64,000 nucleotides of DNA from Neoroseomonas alkaliterrae. Its GTDB lineage: Bacteria; Pseudomonadota; Alphaproteobacteria; Acetobacterales; Acetobacteraceae. Shown here piece by piece: positions 16,937 through 29,814 of the stretch. The first letter of the stretch is position 1. Every line of letters begins with the position of its first letter. Where the stretch lies: the NCBI RefSeq assembly GCF_014199195.1, contig NZ_JACIJE010000002.1:62001-126000 (forward strand), given 5' to 3'. A program made the translations under genes and the position numbers. Under the pieces are notes generated by a model that worked only from the letters and a program-made list of their open reading frames with translations, had not been told where the DNA came from and did not search any database.

Positions 16937-17741
16937 GCGCGAAGCCCCTCAGGCGCAGCCAGGCGCGGAAACCGAAGCGTTCGGGCACGCTCAACTGCCG
17001 CGCGGCGTTCTCCGACCATGTGCAGCCCCCGGGCGCGGGGCCGTGCACCTCCGGGTAGCGCGGCTTCTGCCTCGGGCGCAGCGCGTCATAGGCGGCGAGC
17101 GCCTCGGCCAGGCCCGCATCGTCGTAGTGCTCGCGATGGATCACGACCGAGGGCGGCAGCCGCGGCGTCGGCTCGTTGCGCGCCTCGGGCCAGCCGAGCG
17201 TCAGCCCGGCGACCGGATAGACGCCTTCGGGCAGGCGGAAGAGCGGGCCCACCTTCTCGAGGTGGTTGCGGACGTAGGAGATCGGGCAGGTGCCGAGGCC
17301 CTCCGCATCCGCCGCCGCGATCGCCATGCCCATCGCCAGCGCCGCATCCACCGCGGTGTTGAGGAAGGTGTCCATGCCGTTGTTGGCATGGGTGCGGCCG
17401 TGCCGCTCGCAGGCGCGCTGGCCGCGGCGCATGTCGCCGCAGAACAGGAGGAAGACCGGCGCCTCCTTGATCCAGGGCATGGTGCCGATCCAGTCGGCGA
17501 CCTGGCCGATCTTGGCCGCGTCGCGCGTGACGACGATCGAATACTGCTGCAGGTCGGACTTGGACGGCGCGGATTGCGCGGCGGCGAGGATGGTGTCGAG
17601 CAGCGGGTCGGGCACCGGATCCGGGCGGTAGCGGCGCGTCACGCGGCGGTCGAGCAGCGCGGCGAGGGCGGGCGCCAGCGCGGCCGGCGGCTCGAAGGGC
17701 AGGCTGCCGTAACGGGCGCGGATCAGGTCGGCGGGGCTCAT
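16929..17741 (-). CDS. Nitroreductase family protein
   Basis: This 270-residue NADPH-dependent FMN protein resembles the NfsA/flavin reductase branch: RRVTRRYRPDPVPDPLLDTIL at the FMN-binding N-terminus, AAQSAPSKSDLQQYSIVV, and GLTLGWPEARNEPTPRLPP. It could reduce nitro compounds, quinones or flavins. It sits 21 bp after the acyl-CoA synthetase gene. The start MSPADLIRARYG at 17741 gives the expected family length. Confidence 0.85.
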   Translation of the reverse strand: MSPADLIRARYGSLPFEPPAALAPALAALLDRRVTRRYRPDPVPDPLLDTILAAAQSAPSKSDLQQYSIVVTRDAAKIGQVADWIGTMPWIKEAPVFLLFCGDMRRGQRACERHGRTHANNGMDTFLNTAVDAALAMGMAIAAADAEGLGTCPISYVRNHLEKVGPLFRLPEGVYPVAGLTLGWPEARNEPTPRLPPSVVIHREHYDDAGLAEALAAYDALRPRQKPRYPEVHGPAPGGCTWSENAARQLSVPERFGFRAWLRLRGFALD

Positions 17742-17762
17742 GGCGCTACCCTCGCATGCGGT

Positions 17763-19814
17763 TCAGGCGCGGACCACCCAGGCATCGGCCACCGTCACGC
17801 CCTGGCCTTCGGCGTGGATGATGAGCGGGTTGATCTCCGCCTCCGCCACCTCGGGCAGGGCGGCGAGGCGCGAGGCGGCGACGATCGCCCGCGCGAGGGC
17901 CTCGAGGTCGCCCCGCGGCAGGCCGCGCCAGCCGGACAGCGGTAGCAGGCCCTTCACCTCCGCGATCATGGCGCGCGCCTGCTCGATCCCGACCGGGGCG
18001 CAGCGCAGCGCGGTGTCGCGGTGAAGTTCCGCCATCACGCCACCGGCGCCGACCAGCACCATGGGGCCGGTCTCGGGGTCGCGGCGGAAGCCGAGGATGG
18101 CCTCGGCGAGGCCCTTCGCCATGGGCTGGACCAGGAAGCCGGTGATGCGGGCGCCCGGCGCCCTGGACGCGACGCGGGCGGCCATGGCCTCGGCCTCCGC
18201 GCGCAGCGCCGCAGCATCGGGGATGCCGAGCGCGACGCCGCCGACCTCCGTCTTGTGGGCGAGATCGGGCGAGAGGATCTTCAGCGCCACCGGGAAGCGC
18301 AATCCCTCGGGCAGATCGGCGGGGCCCGCCATCACCGCGAAGCCGCTCTCGAGGCCGAGCGCGGCGAAGAGGCGGCGCGCATCGGCCTCGTCGGGCCGCA
18401 CGGGCAGCGCGTGCGGGATTGCGGAGGCCTCTTGCACGGGGGCCGGTGCCCGCCAGTCGAGGAAGGCGCGGATCACATCGGCGCAGGATTCCGGCGTGCG
18501 GAAGGCCGGGATGCCGGCCTCGCCCAGCATGCGCAGCGAGACATCGGCCTGCGGCACGAGGAAGGCCGCGACGGGCTTCGCCAGCCCTGCCCTGGCCGCG
18601 CCGAGGATGCCCGCCACCGCGTCATGCGGCCGGAACTGCGCCGAGGATCCGATCACTGACAGCGCCAGGTCCGTGTCCGGGTCGGAGGCTAGCGCGGAGA
18701 GTGCGGCCTGCACCTTGTCCGCCCGCGTGCCGGCCAGCGTGACGTCGATCATCCGCCCATGATGCGGCAGGCCGGCGGCCTTGAGGCCTTCCACCGCGGT
18801 TTCGTTCGGCGCGCGCGTCTCGATGCCGGCGACGCCGAGCGCATCCACCGCCATCGCCCCGCCGCCGCCGGTGGTGGTCATCACCGAGACGGCGCGCTTC
18901 GGCGCGGCGAGCGGCCTGCGCCCGATGAACAGGGCAGGGGCTTCGAGCAGCGCCTCGATCATCGTCACCCGGGCGATGCCGTGGGCGCGGAAGAAGGCGT
19001 CGGCGGCGGCATCCGAGCCGGCCAGCGCGCCGGTGTGGCTGTTCGCCAGTTCCGCGCCGAAGGCCGAGCGGCCGAGCTTGTAGGCGATGATCGGCTTGCC
19101 CGCCGCATGCGCCCGCCGCGCCGCCTCGGCGAGCAGATCGGCGCGGCGGATGGCTTCGAGGAACAGCAGGATGGCATCCACCTGCGGGTCGTCCACCAGC
19201 AGGCCGGCGATCTCGCTCGCCGTCAGGTCCGCCTCGTTGCCGGTGCTGATCAGGTGGGAGAAGCCGAGGCCGCGCGCCGCGCCGCGCGCCATGATGGCGC
19301 CGAGCATCGAGCCCGACTGGGAGACCAGCGCGAGGCGGCCTGCGGGCAGGCTCTCCGCCTCCAGCGCCGCGTTCACCGAACACGCGGTGCGGCTGTTCAG
19401 GTTGATCAGCCCCATCGAGTTTGGCCCGAGGATGCGCACGCCGGCCGCCCGCGCGGTGGCGAGCAGCCGCGCCTGCCGCGCCTGGCCCTCGGGCCCGGCC
19501 TCGGCGAAGCCGTCGGCCAGGATCGCCGCGACCGGGATGCCCTTGGCCGCGACATCGGCGATGACGCCTTCGACATGCTCGGTGCCGAGCAGCAGATAGG
19601 CGAGGTCCACCGGTCCGGGGATGTCGGCGATGCTGGCGTAGGACGTCTCGCCGAGCACCGTCGCGGCGCGCGGGTTCACCGGGTAGAGCGCGCCGTCGAA
19701 GCCGTGCTTGCGGAGGTAGATCTGCGCGCGCGCGGTCAGCCGCGCCGGATCGGCCGAGGCGCCGACAAGCGCGATGCGGCGCGGGTTGAGCAGGGCGGAG
19801 GCGAGGGCGGTCAT
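17763..19814 (-). CDS. ADP-forming acyl/acetyl-CoA synthetase (fused alpha-beta)
   Basis: This 683-residue protein interconverts acyl-CoA + ADP + Pi with acid + CoA + ATP. In order it has a CoA-binding Rossmann domain (PRRIALVGASADPARL), two succinyl-CoA-ligase-like domains including the phosphohistidine loop ANSHTGALAGSD, and a C-terminal ATP-grasp domain (FPVALKILSPDLAHKTEVGGVALG, VLVGAGGVMAEL, EAEINPLIIH). The two subunits of archaeal Acd are joined, as in many bacterial and eukaryotic forms; some such proteins are acyl-CoA or pimeloyl-CoA synthetases. It lies seven bases after an exported-protein gene and 21 before the nitroreductase. Confidence 0.87.
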   Translation of the reverse strand: MTALASALLNPRRIALVGASADPARLTARAQIYLRKHGFDGALYPVNPRAATVLGETSYASIADIPGPVDLAYLLLGTEHVEGVIADVAAKGIPVAAILADGFAEAGPEGQARQARLLATARAAGVRILGPNSMGLINLNSRTACSVNAALEAESLPAGRLALVSQSGSMLGAIMARGAARGLGFSHLISTGNEADLTASEIAGLLVDDPQVDAILLFLEAIRRADLLAEAARRAHAAGKPIIAYKLGRSAFGAELANSHTGALAGSDAAADAFFRAHGIARVTMIEALLEAPALFIGRRPLAAPKRAVSVMTTTGGGGAMAVDALGVAGIETRAPNETAVEGLKAAGLPHHGRMIDVTLAGTRADKVQAALSALASDPDTDLALSVIGSSAQFRPHDAVAGILGAARAGLAKPVAAFLVPQADVSLRMLGEAGIPAFRTPESCADVIRAFLDWRAPAPVQEASAIPHALPVRPDEADARRLFAALGLESGFAVMAGPADLPEGLRFPVALKILSPDLAHKTEVGGVALGIPDAAALRAEAEAMAARVASRAPGARITGFLVQPMAKGLAEAILGFRRDPETGPMVLVGAGGVMAELHRDTALRCAPVGIEQARAMIAEVKGLLPLSGWRGLPRGDLEALARAIVAASRLAALPEVAEAEINPLIIHAEGQGVTVADAWVVRA

Positions 19815-19821
19815 GCGGGGC

Positions 19822-20280
19822 TCATCCGGTCTGGCGGGCGGCGGGTGCGACGCAGGTTTCGGGCACGGCGACAGAGGGCGCGACGTGCAGGGCGAGGTAG
19901 GCAGGCGCCGGCGCGTCCTCCGCCAGGCGCTCGAGCGCAGGGCCGTGCAGGCTGATGCCGCCCTGCGCGATGCGTTGCCGCGTCGCGGCCCGCGCGAGCA
20001 GTTCGCGCGTCGGCCGCAGCACCACGGCACGGTGGCCCGGCGCGAGGCCGGGCAGGCCGTCGAACAGGACCGTCGCGTGCAGCCGCGCCCAGGGGAGGTT
20101 CGATGGTAGCGCGCCGAGATGGCGCGCCTCCGCCGCGAAGGCGCAGGGGGCGGCGCGGAGCGGGGCTTCCAGCGCCGTGGTGGGCGCGAGGCGCTGGACG
20201 GCATCCAGCACCGCGCGCGGCGCCTCGGCGGCGGCGGGCAGGGTGGCGGCGCAGAACGCGGCCGCCGCCACCCGCCGCAT
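19822..20280 (-). CDS. Small exported protein of unknown function
   Basis: This 152-residue protein starts with MRRVAAAAFCAATLPAAAEAP, a signal peptide with likely cleavage near residue 19. The rest is alanine- and leucine-rich with segments AVLFDGLPGLAPGHRAVVLRP-like (positions about 75-95) and a C-terminal ETCVAPAAR. I do not recognise a family. The reading frame is supported by tight packing: it begins eight bases after the SDR stop and ends seven bases before the synthetase start. Its periplasmic location is odd for a cytoplasmic CoA-ester operon. Confidence 0.6.
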   Translation of the reverse strand: MRRVAAAAFCAATLPAAAEAPRAVLDAVQRLAPTTALEAPLRAAPCAFAAEARHLGALPSNLPWARLHATVLFDGLPGLAPGHRAVVLRPTRELLARAATRQRIAQGGISLHGPALERLAEDAPAPAYLALHVAPSVAVPETCVAPAARQTG

Positions 20281-20288
20281 CGCGATCG

Positions 20289-21203
20289 TCAGATCGGATC
20301 CCAGCAGAACACGTCGCCGGACCGCTCGAGCTTCGAGAAGGCCTGCGAGAGAGAGGGCAGCGCATATTCGGCGATAGCCTCGGGCGTCCAGCCGTTCTCG
20401 CGATGGACGGACTTGATCGGGCGGATCTGGGAATAGACGAAGAGCTCGTTCATGCGCGGGGAGAAGATCTGCCCCGTCACGTCCTTCGCCGCGTCGGAGG
20501 CCAGGAAGACCGCGAGCGGGGCGTTCTTGTCCGGCGTCATCTGCATGATGCGCTCCACGCGGCGCTTCTGCTCGGGCGTCTCGGCCGGGATGGTGCCGGT
20601 CATCCGGCTCCAGGCGAAGGGCGCGATGCAGTTCGAGCGCACGTTGAAGCGCGCCATGTCGAGCGCGATGGACTTCGACAGCCCGACGATGCCGAGCTTG
20701 GCGGCCGAGTAGTTCGCCTGGCCGAAATTGCCGATCAGGCCGGAGGTCGAGGACATGTGCACATAGGCGCCGGACTGCTGCTGGCGGAAATGCGTGGCCG
20801 CGGCGCGCGAGACGTAGAACGAACCGTTGAGGTGGACGGCGATCACCGCGTCCCATTCCTCGGGCGTCATGCGGTGGAAGATCTGATCACGCAGGATGCC
20901 GGCATTGTTCACCACGATGTCGATGCGGCCGAAGTGGTCGAGCGCGGCCTGCACGATCTTCTGCGCCGAGGCCCAGGTGGCGACGCTGTCGGTGCTGATC
21001 TCGGCCTGGCCGCCGTTCTGCGCGATGATCGCCTTGGTCTGCTGCGCGGGCGTGGCGTCCTGGCCCTCGCCCGAGACGGAGGCGCCGACATCGTTGATGA
21101 TCACCTTCGCGCCCTGCTGGGCCATCATGATGGCGATCTCGCGCCCGATGCCGTTGCCGGCCCCCGTCACGATCGCGACCTTGCCCTCGAGCATGTTCGG
21201 CAT
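20289..21203 (-). CDS. SDR-family 3-hydroxyacyl-CoA dehydrogenase-like oxidoreductase
   Basis: This 304-residue short-chain dehydrogenase has the NAD(P) motif TGAGNGIG near residue 14, NNAG, the catalytic SSTSGLIGNFGQANYSAAK arrangement (Ser, Tyr, Lys) and a C-terminal extension SQIRPIKSVHRENGWTPEAIAEY. The extension and sequence style match the dehydrogenase domain of multifunctional enzyme 2 / 17-beta-HSD4, so 3-hydroxyacyl-CoA oxidation is likely. It is the first gene of the five-gene leftward operon 21203-16265 and is divergent from the cyclopropane synthase gene. Confidence 0.87.
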   Translation of the reverse strand: MPNMLEGKVAIVTGAGNGIGREIAIMMAQQGAKVIINDVGASVSGEGQDATPAQQTKAIIAQNGGQAEISTDSVATWASAQKIVQAALDHFGRIDIVVNNAGILRDQIFHRMTPEEWDAVIAVHLNGSFYVSRAAATHFRQQQSGAYVHMSSTSGLIGNFGQANYSAAKLGIVGLSKSIALDMARFNVRSNCIAPFAWSRMTGTIPAETPEQKRRVERIMQMTPDKNAPLAVFLASDAAKDVTGQIFSPRMNELFVYSQIRPIKSVHRENGWTPEAIAEYALPSLSQAFSKLERSGDVFCWDPI

Positions 21204-21272
21204 GCGGCGTTCCCTCCTGCGGTGTCTTGCCCCGCCGGTTCTAGACCCGGGCCTTGCGCGCGTGAAGCCGGG

Positions 21273-21302
21273 TTGCCCCGCGGGCATGCCAGCCCCTAGA
21301 AC
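21273..21302 (+). promoter_or_regulatory. Candidate promoter for the cyclopropane synthase gene
   Basis: TTGCCC at 21273-21278 and TAGAAC at 21297-21302 with 18 bp between, 35 bp before the start at 21337. The -10 resembles the one proposed for rpmJ. Moderate match. Confidence 0.35.
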
Positions 21303-21336
21303 CGCGCTCGCGAAGGGCAGGGCGGGACCGGCGGGC

Positions 21337-22638
21337 ATGGCCATGGCAGATCGGCGCATCGCGGGCGTGCAGCGCCTGATCCGCCATGTGGCGGAGGTCG
21401 CGCCGCTCGACCTCTCGGTGCGGCTGTGGGACGGCTCGGTCCTGCCGCTCGGGCCCGGGGCGGGGGCGGGCCTGATGCTTGTTGTCTCCTCCCCGGCGGC
21501 GCTGACGCGGCTGGTGCGCCGGCCGAGGCTGACGACGGTGGTCGAGCTGATCGCCGAGGGCGCGATCGACCTCGAGGGCGGCACGCTGCTCGACCTTGCC
21601 GCGCGCATCGAGGGCTCGACGCGCGGCATGGCCCGGCGCATCGACAAGATGCTCGCGGCGCGGGCGCTGCTGCCCTTCCTCTTCGGCCCCGGGGGCGCCG
21701 GGCAGGGCCATGCCTATGCCGGCGCGCAGGCCGAGAAGCACGGCCGCGGCCGCGACGACCGCGCCCTGGTGCAGTTCCACTACGACCTGTCCAACGCCTT
21801 CTACGCGCTCTTCCTCGACCCCGAGATGGTCTATTCCTGCGCCTATTTCCCCGACTGGAGCGCGGACATCGCGACGGCGCAGAAGGCCAAGCTCGAGATG
21901 ATCTGCCGCAAGCTGCGCCTCAGGCCCGGCGAGAGGATGCTCGACATCGGCTGCGGCTGGGGCGGGCTCGTCTGCCACGCCGCGCAGCATCACGGCGTGA
22001 AGGCGCATGGCGTGACGCTCTCCAGGGCGCAGCACGATTTCGCGGTGGAGAAGGTCCGCCGCCTCGGCCTGCAGGACCGCGTGACGATCGAGCTGCGCGA
22101 CTTCCGCGATCTCGCGGGGTTGGAGTTCGAAAAGATCGCCTCCATCGGCATGTACGAGCATGTCGGCCTCGCGAACCGCGAGGGCTATTTCGCGCAGATC
22201 CGCGCGCTGCTGCGCCCGCGCGGCATCTACCTGCACCACGCGATCACCCGCCCCGCAAAGCGCGACGCGCGCGCCTTCCGACGCAAGAGGCCCGAATACT
22301 CGGCGGTGGTGAATTACGTCTTCCCCGGCAGCGAACTCGACCACATCGGCAACACGGTGCAGGACCTCGAGCGGTCGGGCTTCGAGGTGCATGACGTCGA
22401 GGGATGGCGCGAGCATTACGGGCGGACCTGCCGGCTCTGGACCGAGCGCCTCTACGCCAACCGCGCTGCGGCGGAGGCGGAGGTGGGCGCGGCGCGCACG
22501 CGGCTGTGGCTGCTCTACCTTGCCGGCGTCTGCCTGGGCTTCGAGCGCGGCACCATCGGCATCTTCCAGACGGTGGCGACGAAGCGGGCGCGCGGCGCCG
22601 CGGGCCTGCCGCCGACGCGGGCGGATCTCTACGCATGA
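21337..22638 (+). CDS. Cyclopropane-fatty-acyl-phospholipid synthase family protein
   Basis: This 433-residue SAM-dependent enzyme adds a methylene across the double bond of unsaturated acyl chains in membrane phospholipids. It shows the N-terminal lipid-binding domain, then QFHYDLSNAFYALFLDPEMVYSCAYF, the SAM motif LDIGCGWGGL near residue 205, ISIGMYEHVG-type text (here IASIGMYEHVG) and a C-terminal helix with WLLYLAGVCLGFERG. Start at 21337 or the ATG at 21343 are both possible. It overlaps the acetyltransferase gene by four bases. Confidence 0.9.
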   Translation: MAMADRRIAGVQRLIRHVAEVAPLDLSVRLWDGSVLPLGPGAGAGLMLVVSSPAALTRLVRRPRLTTVVELIAEGAIDLEGGTLLDLAARIEGSTRGMARRIDKMLAARALLPFLFGPGGAGQGHAYAGAQAEKHGRGRDDRALVQFHYDLSNAFYALFLDPEMVYSCAYFPDWSADIATAQKAKLEMICRKLRLRPGERMLDIGCGWGGLVCHAAQHHGVKAHGVTLSRAQHDFAVEKVRRLGLQDRVTIELRDFRDLAGLEFEKIASIGMYEHVGLANREGYFAQIRALLRPRGIYLHHAITRPAKRDARAFRRKRPEYSAVVNYVFPGSELDHIGNTVQDLERSGFEVHDVEGWREHYGRTCRLWTERLYANRAAAEAEVGAARTRLWLLYLAGVCLGFERGTIGIFQTVATKRARGAAGLPPTRADLYA

Positions 22639-23084
22639 GCGCGCTTCTGTTCCGGCGCGCCACGGCCGCCGACGTGCCGGCCATCGTCGCCCTGCTGGCC
22701 GACGACGTGCTGGGCGCGGCGCGCGAAGCGCCTGGCGATCCGGCCTATGACGCCGCCTTCGCGGCGATCGAGGCCTCGCCCAACGAGTTGCTCGCCGTCG
22801 CCGAGCGCGACGGCCGGGTGGTCGGCTGCCTGCAGATCACCTTCCTGCCCGGCCTGTCGCATCGCGGCGCCTGGCGAGGGCAGATCGAGGGCGTGCGGAT
22901 CGCGGCGGGCGAGCGCGGCAGCGGGCTCGGCCGGCGGATGCTGGCCTGGGCGGTCGAGCAGTGCCGCGCGCGCGGCTGCCGGATGGTGCAGCTCACCACC
23001 AACAAGACACGGGCGGATGCGCGGCGCTTCTACGAATCCCTCGGCTTCCGGGCGAGCCACGAGGGCATGAAGCTCGATCTCTAG
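22635..23084 (+). CDS. GNAT family N-acetyltransferase
   Basis: This 149-residue protein has the GNAT fold: an N-terminal FRRATAADVPAIVALLADD, the beta-strand VVGCLQITFLPGLS, the acetyl-CoA pyrophosphate loop in GERGSGLGRRMLAWAVEQC (Q/RxxGxG/A) and the C-terminal ADARRFYESLGF. Substrate unknown. The start overlaps the cyclopropane synthase stop (ATGA), so it is translated from the same mRNA. Its stop overlaps the convergent hydrolase stop by four bases. Confidence 0.88.
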   Translation: MSALLFRRATAADVPAIVALLADDVLGAAREAPGDPAYDAAFAAIEASPNELLAVAERDGRVVGCLQITFLPGLSHRGAWRGQIEGVRIAAGERGSGLGRRMLAWAVEQCRARGCRMVQLTTNKTRADARRFYESLGFRASHEGMKLDL

Positions 23085-23968
23085 CTGCCCTTCGCGGCGA
23101 TGATCGCGCCGCTCATGCTCTCCGGGATGCGCGGGCGCCAGGTGCCGGCGTCCACATGCGTGATGAAGTCGAGCACCGCGCGGTTGAAGGCGTCCGGATC
23201 CTCGAGGTTCATGGTGTGCCCGCATTTCGGCATCACCAGCAGCGCGCTCGTCGGGATGGTGCGCTTGAGGAAGAGCGAGGGCTCGAGCGTTGGGTCGTCC
23301 TCGTCGCCGGCGATGATGAAGGTCGGCAGCGTCATGGCGCGGAAGCCGTCCTCGAGGTCGGAGAGCGCAGGCCGTTCGCGCTGCACGCCCATCATCGTGG
23401 CGGCGGAGCCCTCCGCCGAATGTTCCATGAGCTGCGCGCGGAACTCGGCATAGCCGCGCGGATCCTTCTCCTCGAAGATCAGCCGGGTCGGGCCGCGGGC
23501 GTAGACGGCGCCCATCTCCCGCATTCCCTCGGCGCGGATGCGCCTCGCGGTCGCCTCGACCTCGGCGCGGAACTGCTCGCGCTTGCCCGGGGCCGCGCCG
23601 TAGCCGACGCCCGCGGCCGTCAGGCTGCGCGCGAGCGCGGGATAGCGCAGGCCGAGATGCAGCGTGGCGAAGGCGCCCATCGAGAGGCCCACCACATGCG
23701 CCCTGCCAAGGCCGAGCCCGTTGATGACCGCCGCGATGTCGTCGGTGGCGCGGTCCTGGCTGTAGGCGGCGGGATCCGACGGCACGGAGGAGGGCGGATA
23801 GCCGCGCGCGGCATAGGCGATGCAGCGGTAGCGGCGGGCGAAGAAGCGCAGCTGCGGCTCCCAGGAGCGGTGGTCGCCCGCGAATTCGTGCACGAAGACG
23901 ATCGGGATGCCGCTGCCGGCCTCCTCATAGTGGAGGTCCACGCCGTCATCGGTGCGGATCGTCGGCAT
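23081..23968 (-). CDS. Alpha/beta-fold hydrolase
   Basis: This 295-residue hydrolase has the oxyanion segment IVFVHEFAGDHRSWEPQ, the nucleophile elbow VVGLSMGAFATL with the catalytic Ser, an acidic IIAGDEDDPT and the final histidine in KCGHTMNLEDP. It fits the esterase/epoxide-hydrolase/haloperoxidase-like group; the physiological ester is not evident. Start at 23968 gives MPTIRTDDGVDLHYEE, standard for the family. It is divergent from the SUF regulator with about 130 bp between. Confidence 0.86.
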   Translation of the reverse strand: MPTIRTDDGVDLHYEEAGSGIPIVFVHEFAGDHRSWEPQLRFFARRYRCIAYAARGYPPSSVPSDPAAYSQDRATDDIAAVINGLGLGRAHVVGLSMGAFATLHLGLRYPALARSLTAAGVGYGAAPGKREQFRAEVEATARRIRAEGMREMGAVYARGPTRLIFEEKDPRGYAEFRAQLMEHSAEGSAATMMGVQRERPALSDLEDGFRAMTLPTFIIAGDEDDPTLEPSLFLKRTIPTSALLVMPKCGHTMNLEDPDAFNRAVLDFITHVDAGTWRPRIPESMSGAIIAAKGS

Positions 23969-24030
23969 CCCAGGGGCTCCGTGCTCTGCCCGCGCAGGAT
24001 GGAAGCGCCATCACGGCCCGTCCAGGCGCC

Positions 24031-24078
24031 TTGACAGGGGGCGTTGCAGGGCGCATCTGCAAACCGTACCTATGCGGT
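24031..24078 (+). promoter_or_regulatory. SUF operon promoter/operator region (candidate)
   Basis: A consensus TTGACA lies at 24031-24036. A partial dyad AAACCG (24061-24066) and CGGT (24075-24078) with CCTATG between lies where a -10 or Rrf2-type operator would be expected, upstream of GGAGG at 24088-24092. The -10 is not clear. Autoregulation by the Rrf2 protein is an inference from known SUF/ISC operons. Confidence 0.35.
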
Positions 24079-24101
24079 CCTGTTTCAGGAGGCCAACGGC
24101 C

Positions 24102-24548
24102 GTGCTGCGGCTGTCGAAGTTCACCGACTATGCCGTCGTGGTCCTGACCCGGCTGGAGGAGGCCGAGGAAGGCGGGGTGCTGACCGCCCCGGGCCTTGCC
24201 GCGGCCACGGGCCTCGGGGAGCCGACGGTGTCGAAGGTGCTCAAGATCCTGTCGCATGCGGGGCTCGTGGAGAGCCGGCGCGGCGCGGCCGGCGGCTATC
24301 GCCTCACGCGCCCGCTTTCGCAGATGCCACTGACCGAGGTGATCGCCGCGATAGACGGCCCCATCGCGTTGACGGCCTGTGTGGACAATTCCTTCGGCGT
24401 CTGCGACGCCGAGGCGACCTGCCCCGTGCGCGGCCGCTGGGACCCTGTGAACGACGCCATCCGCCGGGCGCTGTCCGGCATTTCCATCGCCGACCTCGCG
24501 GGGGCGCCGCCCGGCCTGCCGCATGCCGCGCCGGTCGCCGCCGAGTAG
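24102..24548 (+). CDS. Rrf2-family SUF operon regulator
   Basis: This 148-residue Rrf2-type regulator has a winged helix ([52 protein letters not shown]) followed by three cysteines at 93, 101 and 107 spaced C-x7-C-x5-C, the place where IscR-like proteins hold an Fe-S cluster. It would repress the SUF genes when clusters are plentiful. The GTG at 24102 is chosen for the AGGAGG six bases upstream. It is the first gene of the operon, 14 bp before sufB. Confidence 0.9.
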   Translation: MLRLSKFTDYAVVVLTRLEEAEEGGVLTAPGLAAATGLGEPTVSKVLKILSHAGLVESRRGAAGGYRLTRPLSQMPLTEVIAAIDGPIALTACVDNSFGVCDAEATCPVRGRWDPVNDAIRRALSGISIADLAGAPPGLPHAAPVAAE

Positions 24549-24562
24549 GACGGAGAGAAGCC

Positions 24563-26059
<1,497 letters not shown>

Positions 26060-26061
26060 CC

Positions 26062-26804
<743 letters not shown>

Positions 26805-26808
<4 letters not shown>

Positions 26809-28096
26809 CCACTGCCGCGCAGACCGGCGCCGCGGGATTCCTTGCCCGCTACGAGGGGCTGAAGGACCACCTGCCCGGCGCGCGCAAGCCCTGGCTGAAT
26901 GCGCTGCGCGCGGACGCCGCGGTGCATTTCGCCGCGCGCGGCTTCCCCACGCGGCGCGTCGAGCAGTGGAAGTACACCGACCTCGCCCCCGTCGCTCAGG
27001 CCTCCTTCGCCGAGCCGCTGACGATGGTGGACGGCGCGATCGCCCTGCCGGTGCCGAATGCGAAGCACCGCGCGGTGTTCGTGGACGGGCGCTTCCGCCC
27101 TGATCTCTCGGCGCTTGAGGGCCTCGCCTTCCGCGCCGGCGGGCTGGCGCAGGACCTGAACGCGGCGGAGGGGCTGCTCGGCGCGCTCGCGAAGCCAGCG
27201 ACCGAACCCCTCGCGGCGCTGAACACCATGCTGTTCGAGGATGGGCTGCTGCTCGACATCCCGGACGGCGTGGATGGCGGGCTGCTCGAACTCGTCTCCA
27301 TCGCCGTGGATCCGGGCCGTCCCTTCGCGTTCCATCCGCGCCACTTGATCCGCCTCGGCGCCGGCGCGCGGCTTACGCTGATCGAGACCGCGACGGGCCG
27401 CGGCCAGTGCCTGCACAACCCCGTGTTCGAGATCACCGTGGCCGAGGGCGCGAGCCTGACACACGGGCGGATGCTGCAGGAGGAAGTGACCGTCTTCCAC
27501 CTCTCGACGATCTACGCGACCATCGCCGCCGGCGGCACCTATGACAACTTCACCGTCGCCGCCGGCCCCCGCCTGACGCGCAACGAGATCCATGCGGCGC
27601 TGACCGGCCCCAGGGCCGCCTGCCACATGAACGGCGCTCAGATGGCCGCGGACGGCCAGCATGTGGACACCACCACCTCGCTCGATCACGCCGCACCCGA
27701 CTGCGCCTCCCGCCAGACCTACAAGACGGTGCTGGCCGGCCGCTCGCGCGGCGTGTTCCAGGGCAAGATCCACGTCCATCGGGTGGCGCAGAAGACCGAT
27801 GGCTACCAGATGAACCAGGCGCTGCTGCTGAGCGAGGAAGCCGAGATCGACAGCAAGCCGCAGCTCGAGATCTATGCCGACGACGTGAAGTGCAGCCATG
27901 GCGCGACGGTCGGCGCGCTCGATGCGGACAGCCTGTTCTACCTCCGCTCCCGCGGCATCCCCGAGAGCCAGGCCAAGGCCATGCTGGTCGAGGCCTTCCT
28001 GCACGAGGCGGTCGAGACCGTGACGGACGACACGCTGCGCGCCGCGCTGACGCGGGCGCTCGACACCTGGTGGGCGCGCCAGAGGAAGACCGCGTG

Positions 28097-28097
<1 letters not shown>
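26805..28097 (+). CDS. sufD: Fe-S cluster assembly protein SufD
   Basis: This 430-residue paralogue of SufB completes the scaffold. Visible motifs are FPTRRVEQWKYTDL near residue 45, VDGRFRPDLSAL, the central beta-helix and the C-terminal CSHGATVGALDADSLFYLRSRGIPESQAKAML with the conserved Cys-His pair important for cluster assembly. The start overlaps the sufC stop and its stop shares one base with the sufS start (TGATG). Confidence 0.95.
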
Positions 28098-29340
<1,243 letters not shown>

Positions 29341-29344
<4 letters not shown>

Positions 29345-29814
29345 GCGGCCTCTTCGACGACCTGCGCGACCTCTACCAGGAGGTCATCCTCGACCACGGC
29401 CGCCGCCCGCGGAACTTCCGCCGCCTCGAGGACGCCGACGCCACGGCGCGCGGCGACAATCCGATGTGCGGCGACCGGATCGAGCTCTTTCTCAAGCGCG
29501 CGCCCGACGGCACCATCGCGGACGCCGCCTTCCAGGGCCGCGGCTGCGCGATCTCGACCGCCTCGGCCTCCCTGATGACCGAGGTGGTGAAGGGCAAGGC
29601 GCCCGAGCAGGCCAAGGCGCTCGGCGCGGCCTTCCGCGAGCTGGCGATGACCGGCGCCTGCCCCGACTGCGACGCGGCGCTCGCCGAGGACATGGAGCGC
29701 CTCGCGCCGCTCTCCGGCGTGCATGAATTCCCCTCCCGCGTGAAATGCGCGACGCTCGCCTGGCACACGCTGAACGCCGCGCTCGACGGGACGAAGGAGG
29801 CGAGCAGTGAGTGA
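29341..29814 (+). CDS. sufU: SufU-type sulfur acceptor
   Basis: This 157-residue member of the IscU/SufU fold takes the persulfide from SufS. Zinc/sulfur ligands expected for SufU are present: Cys43 with Asp45 (NPMCGD), Cys69 (GRGCAIS) and Cys136 (RVKCATLAWHT). The extra 18-20 residues typical of SufU over IscU are also there. An additional CPDC pair at 107-110 lies within that insert and is not something I recall from Bacillus SufU. The start overlaps the sufS stop, and the stop overlaps the sufT start by eight bases. Confidence 0.92.
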
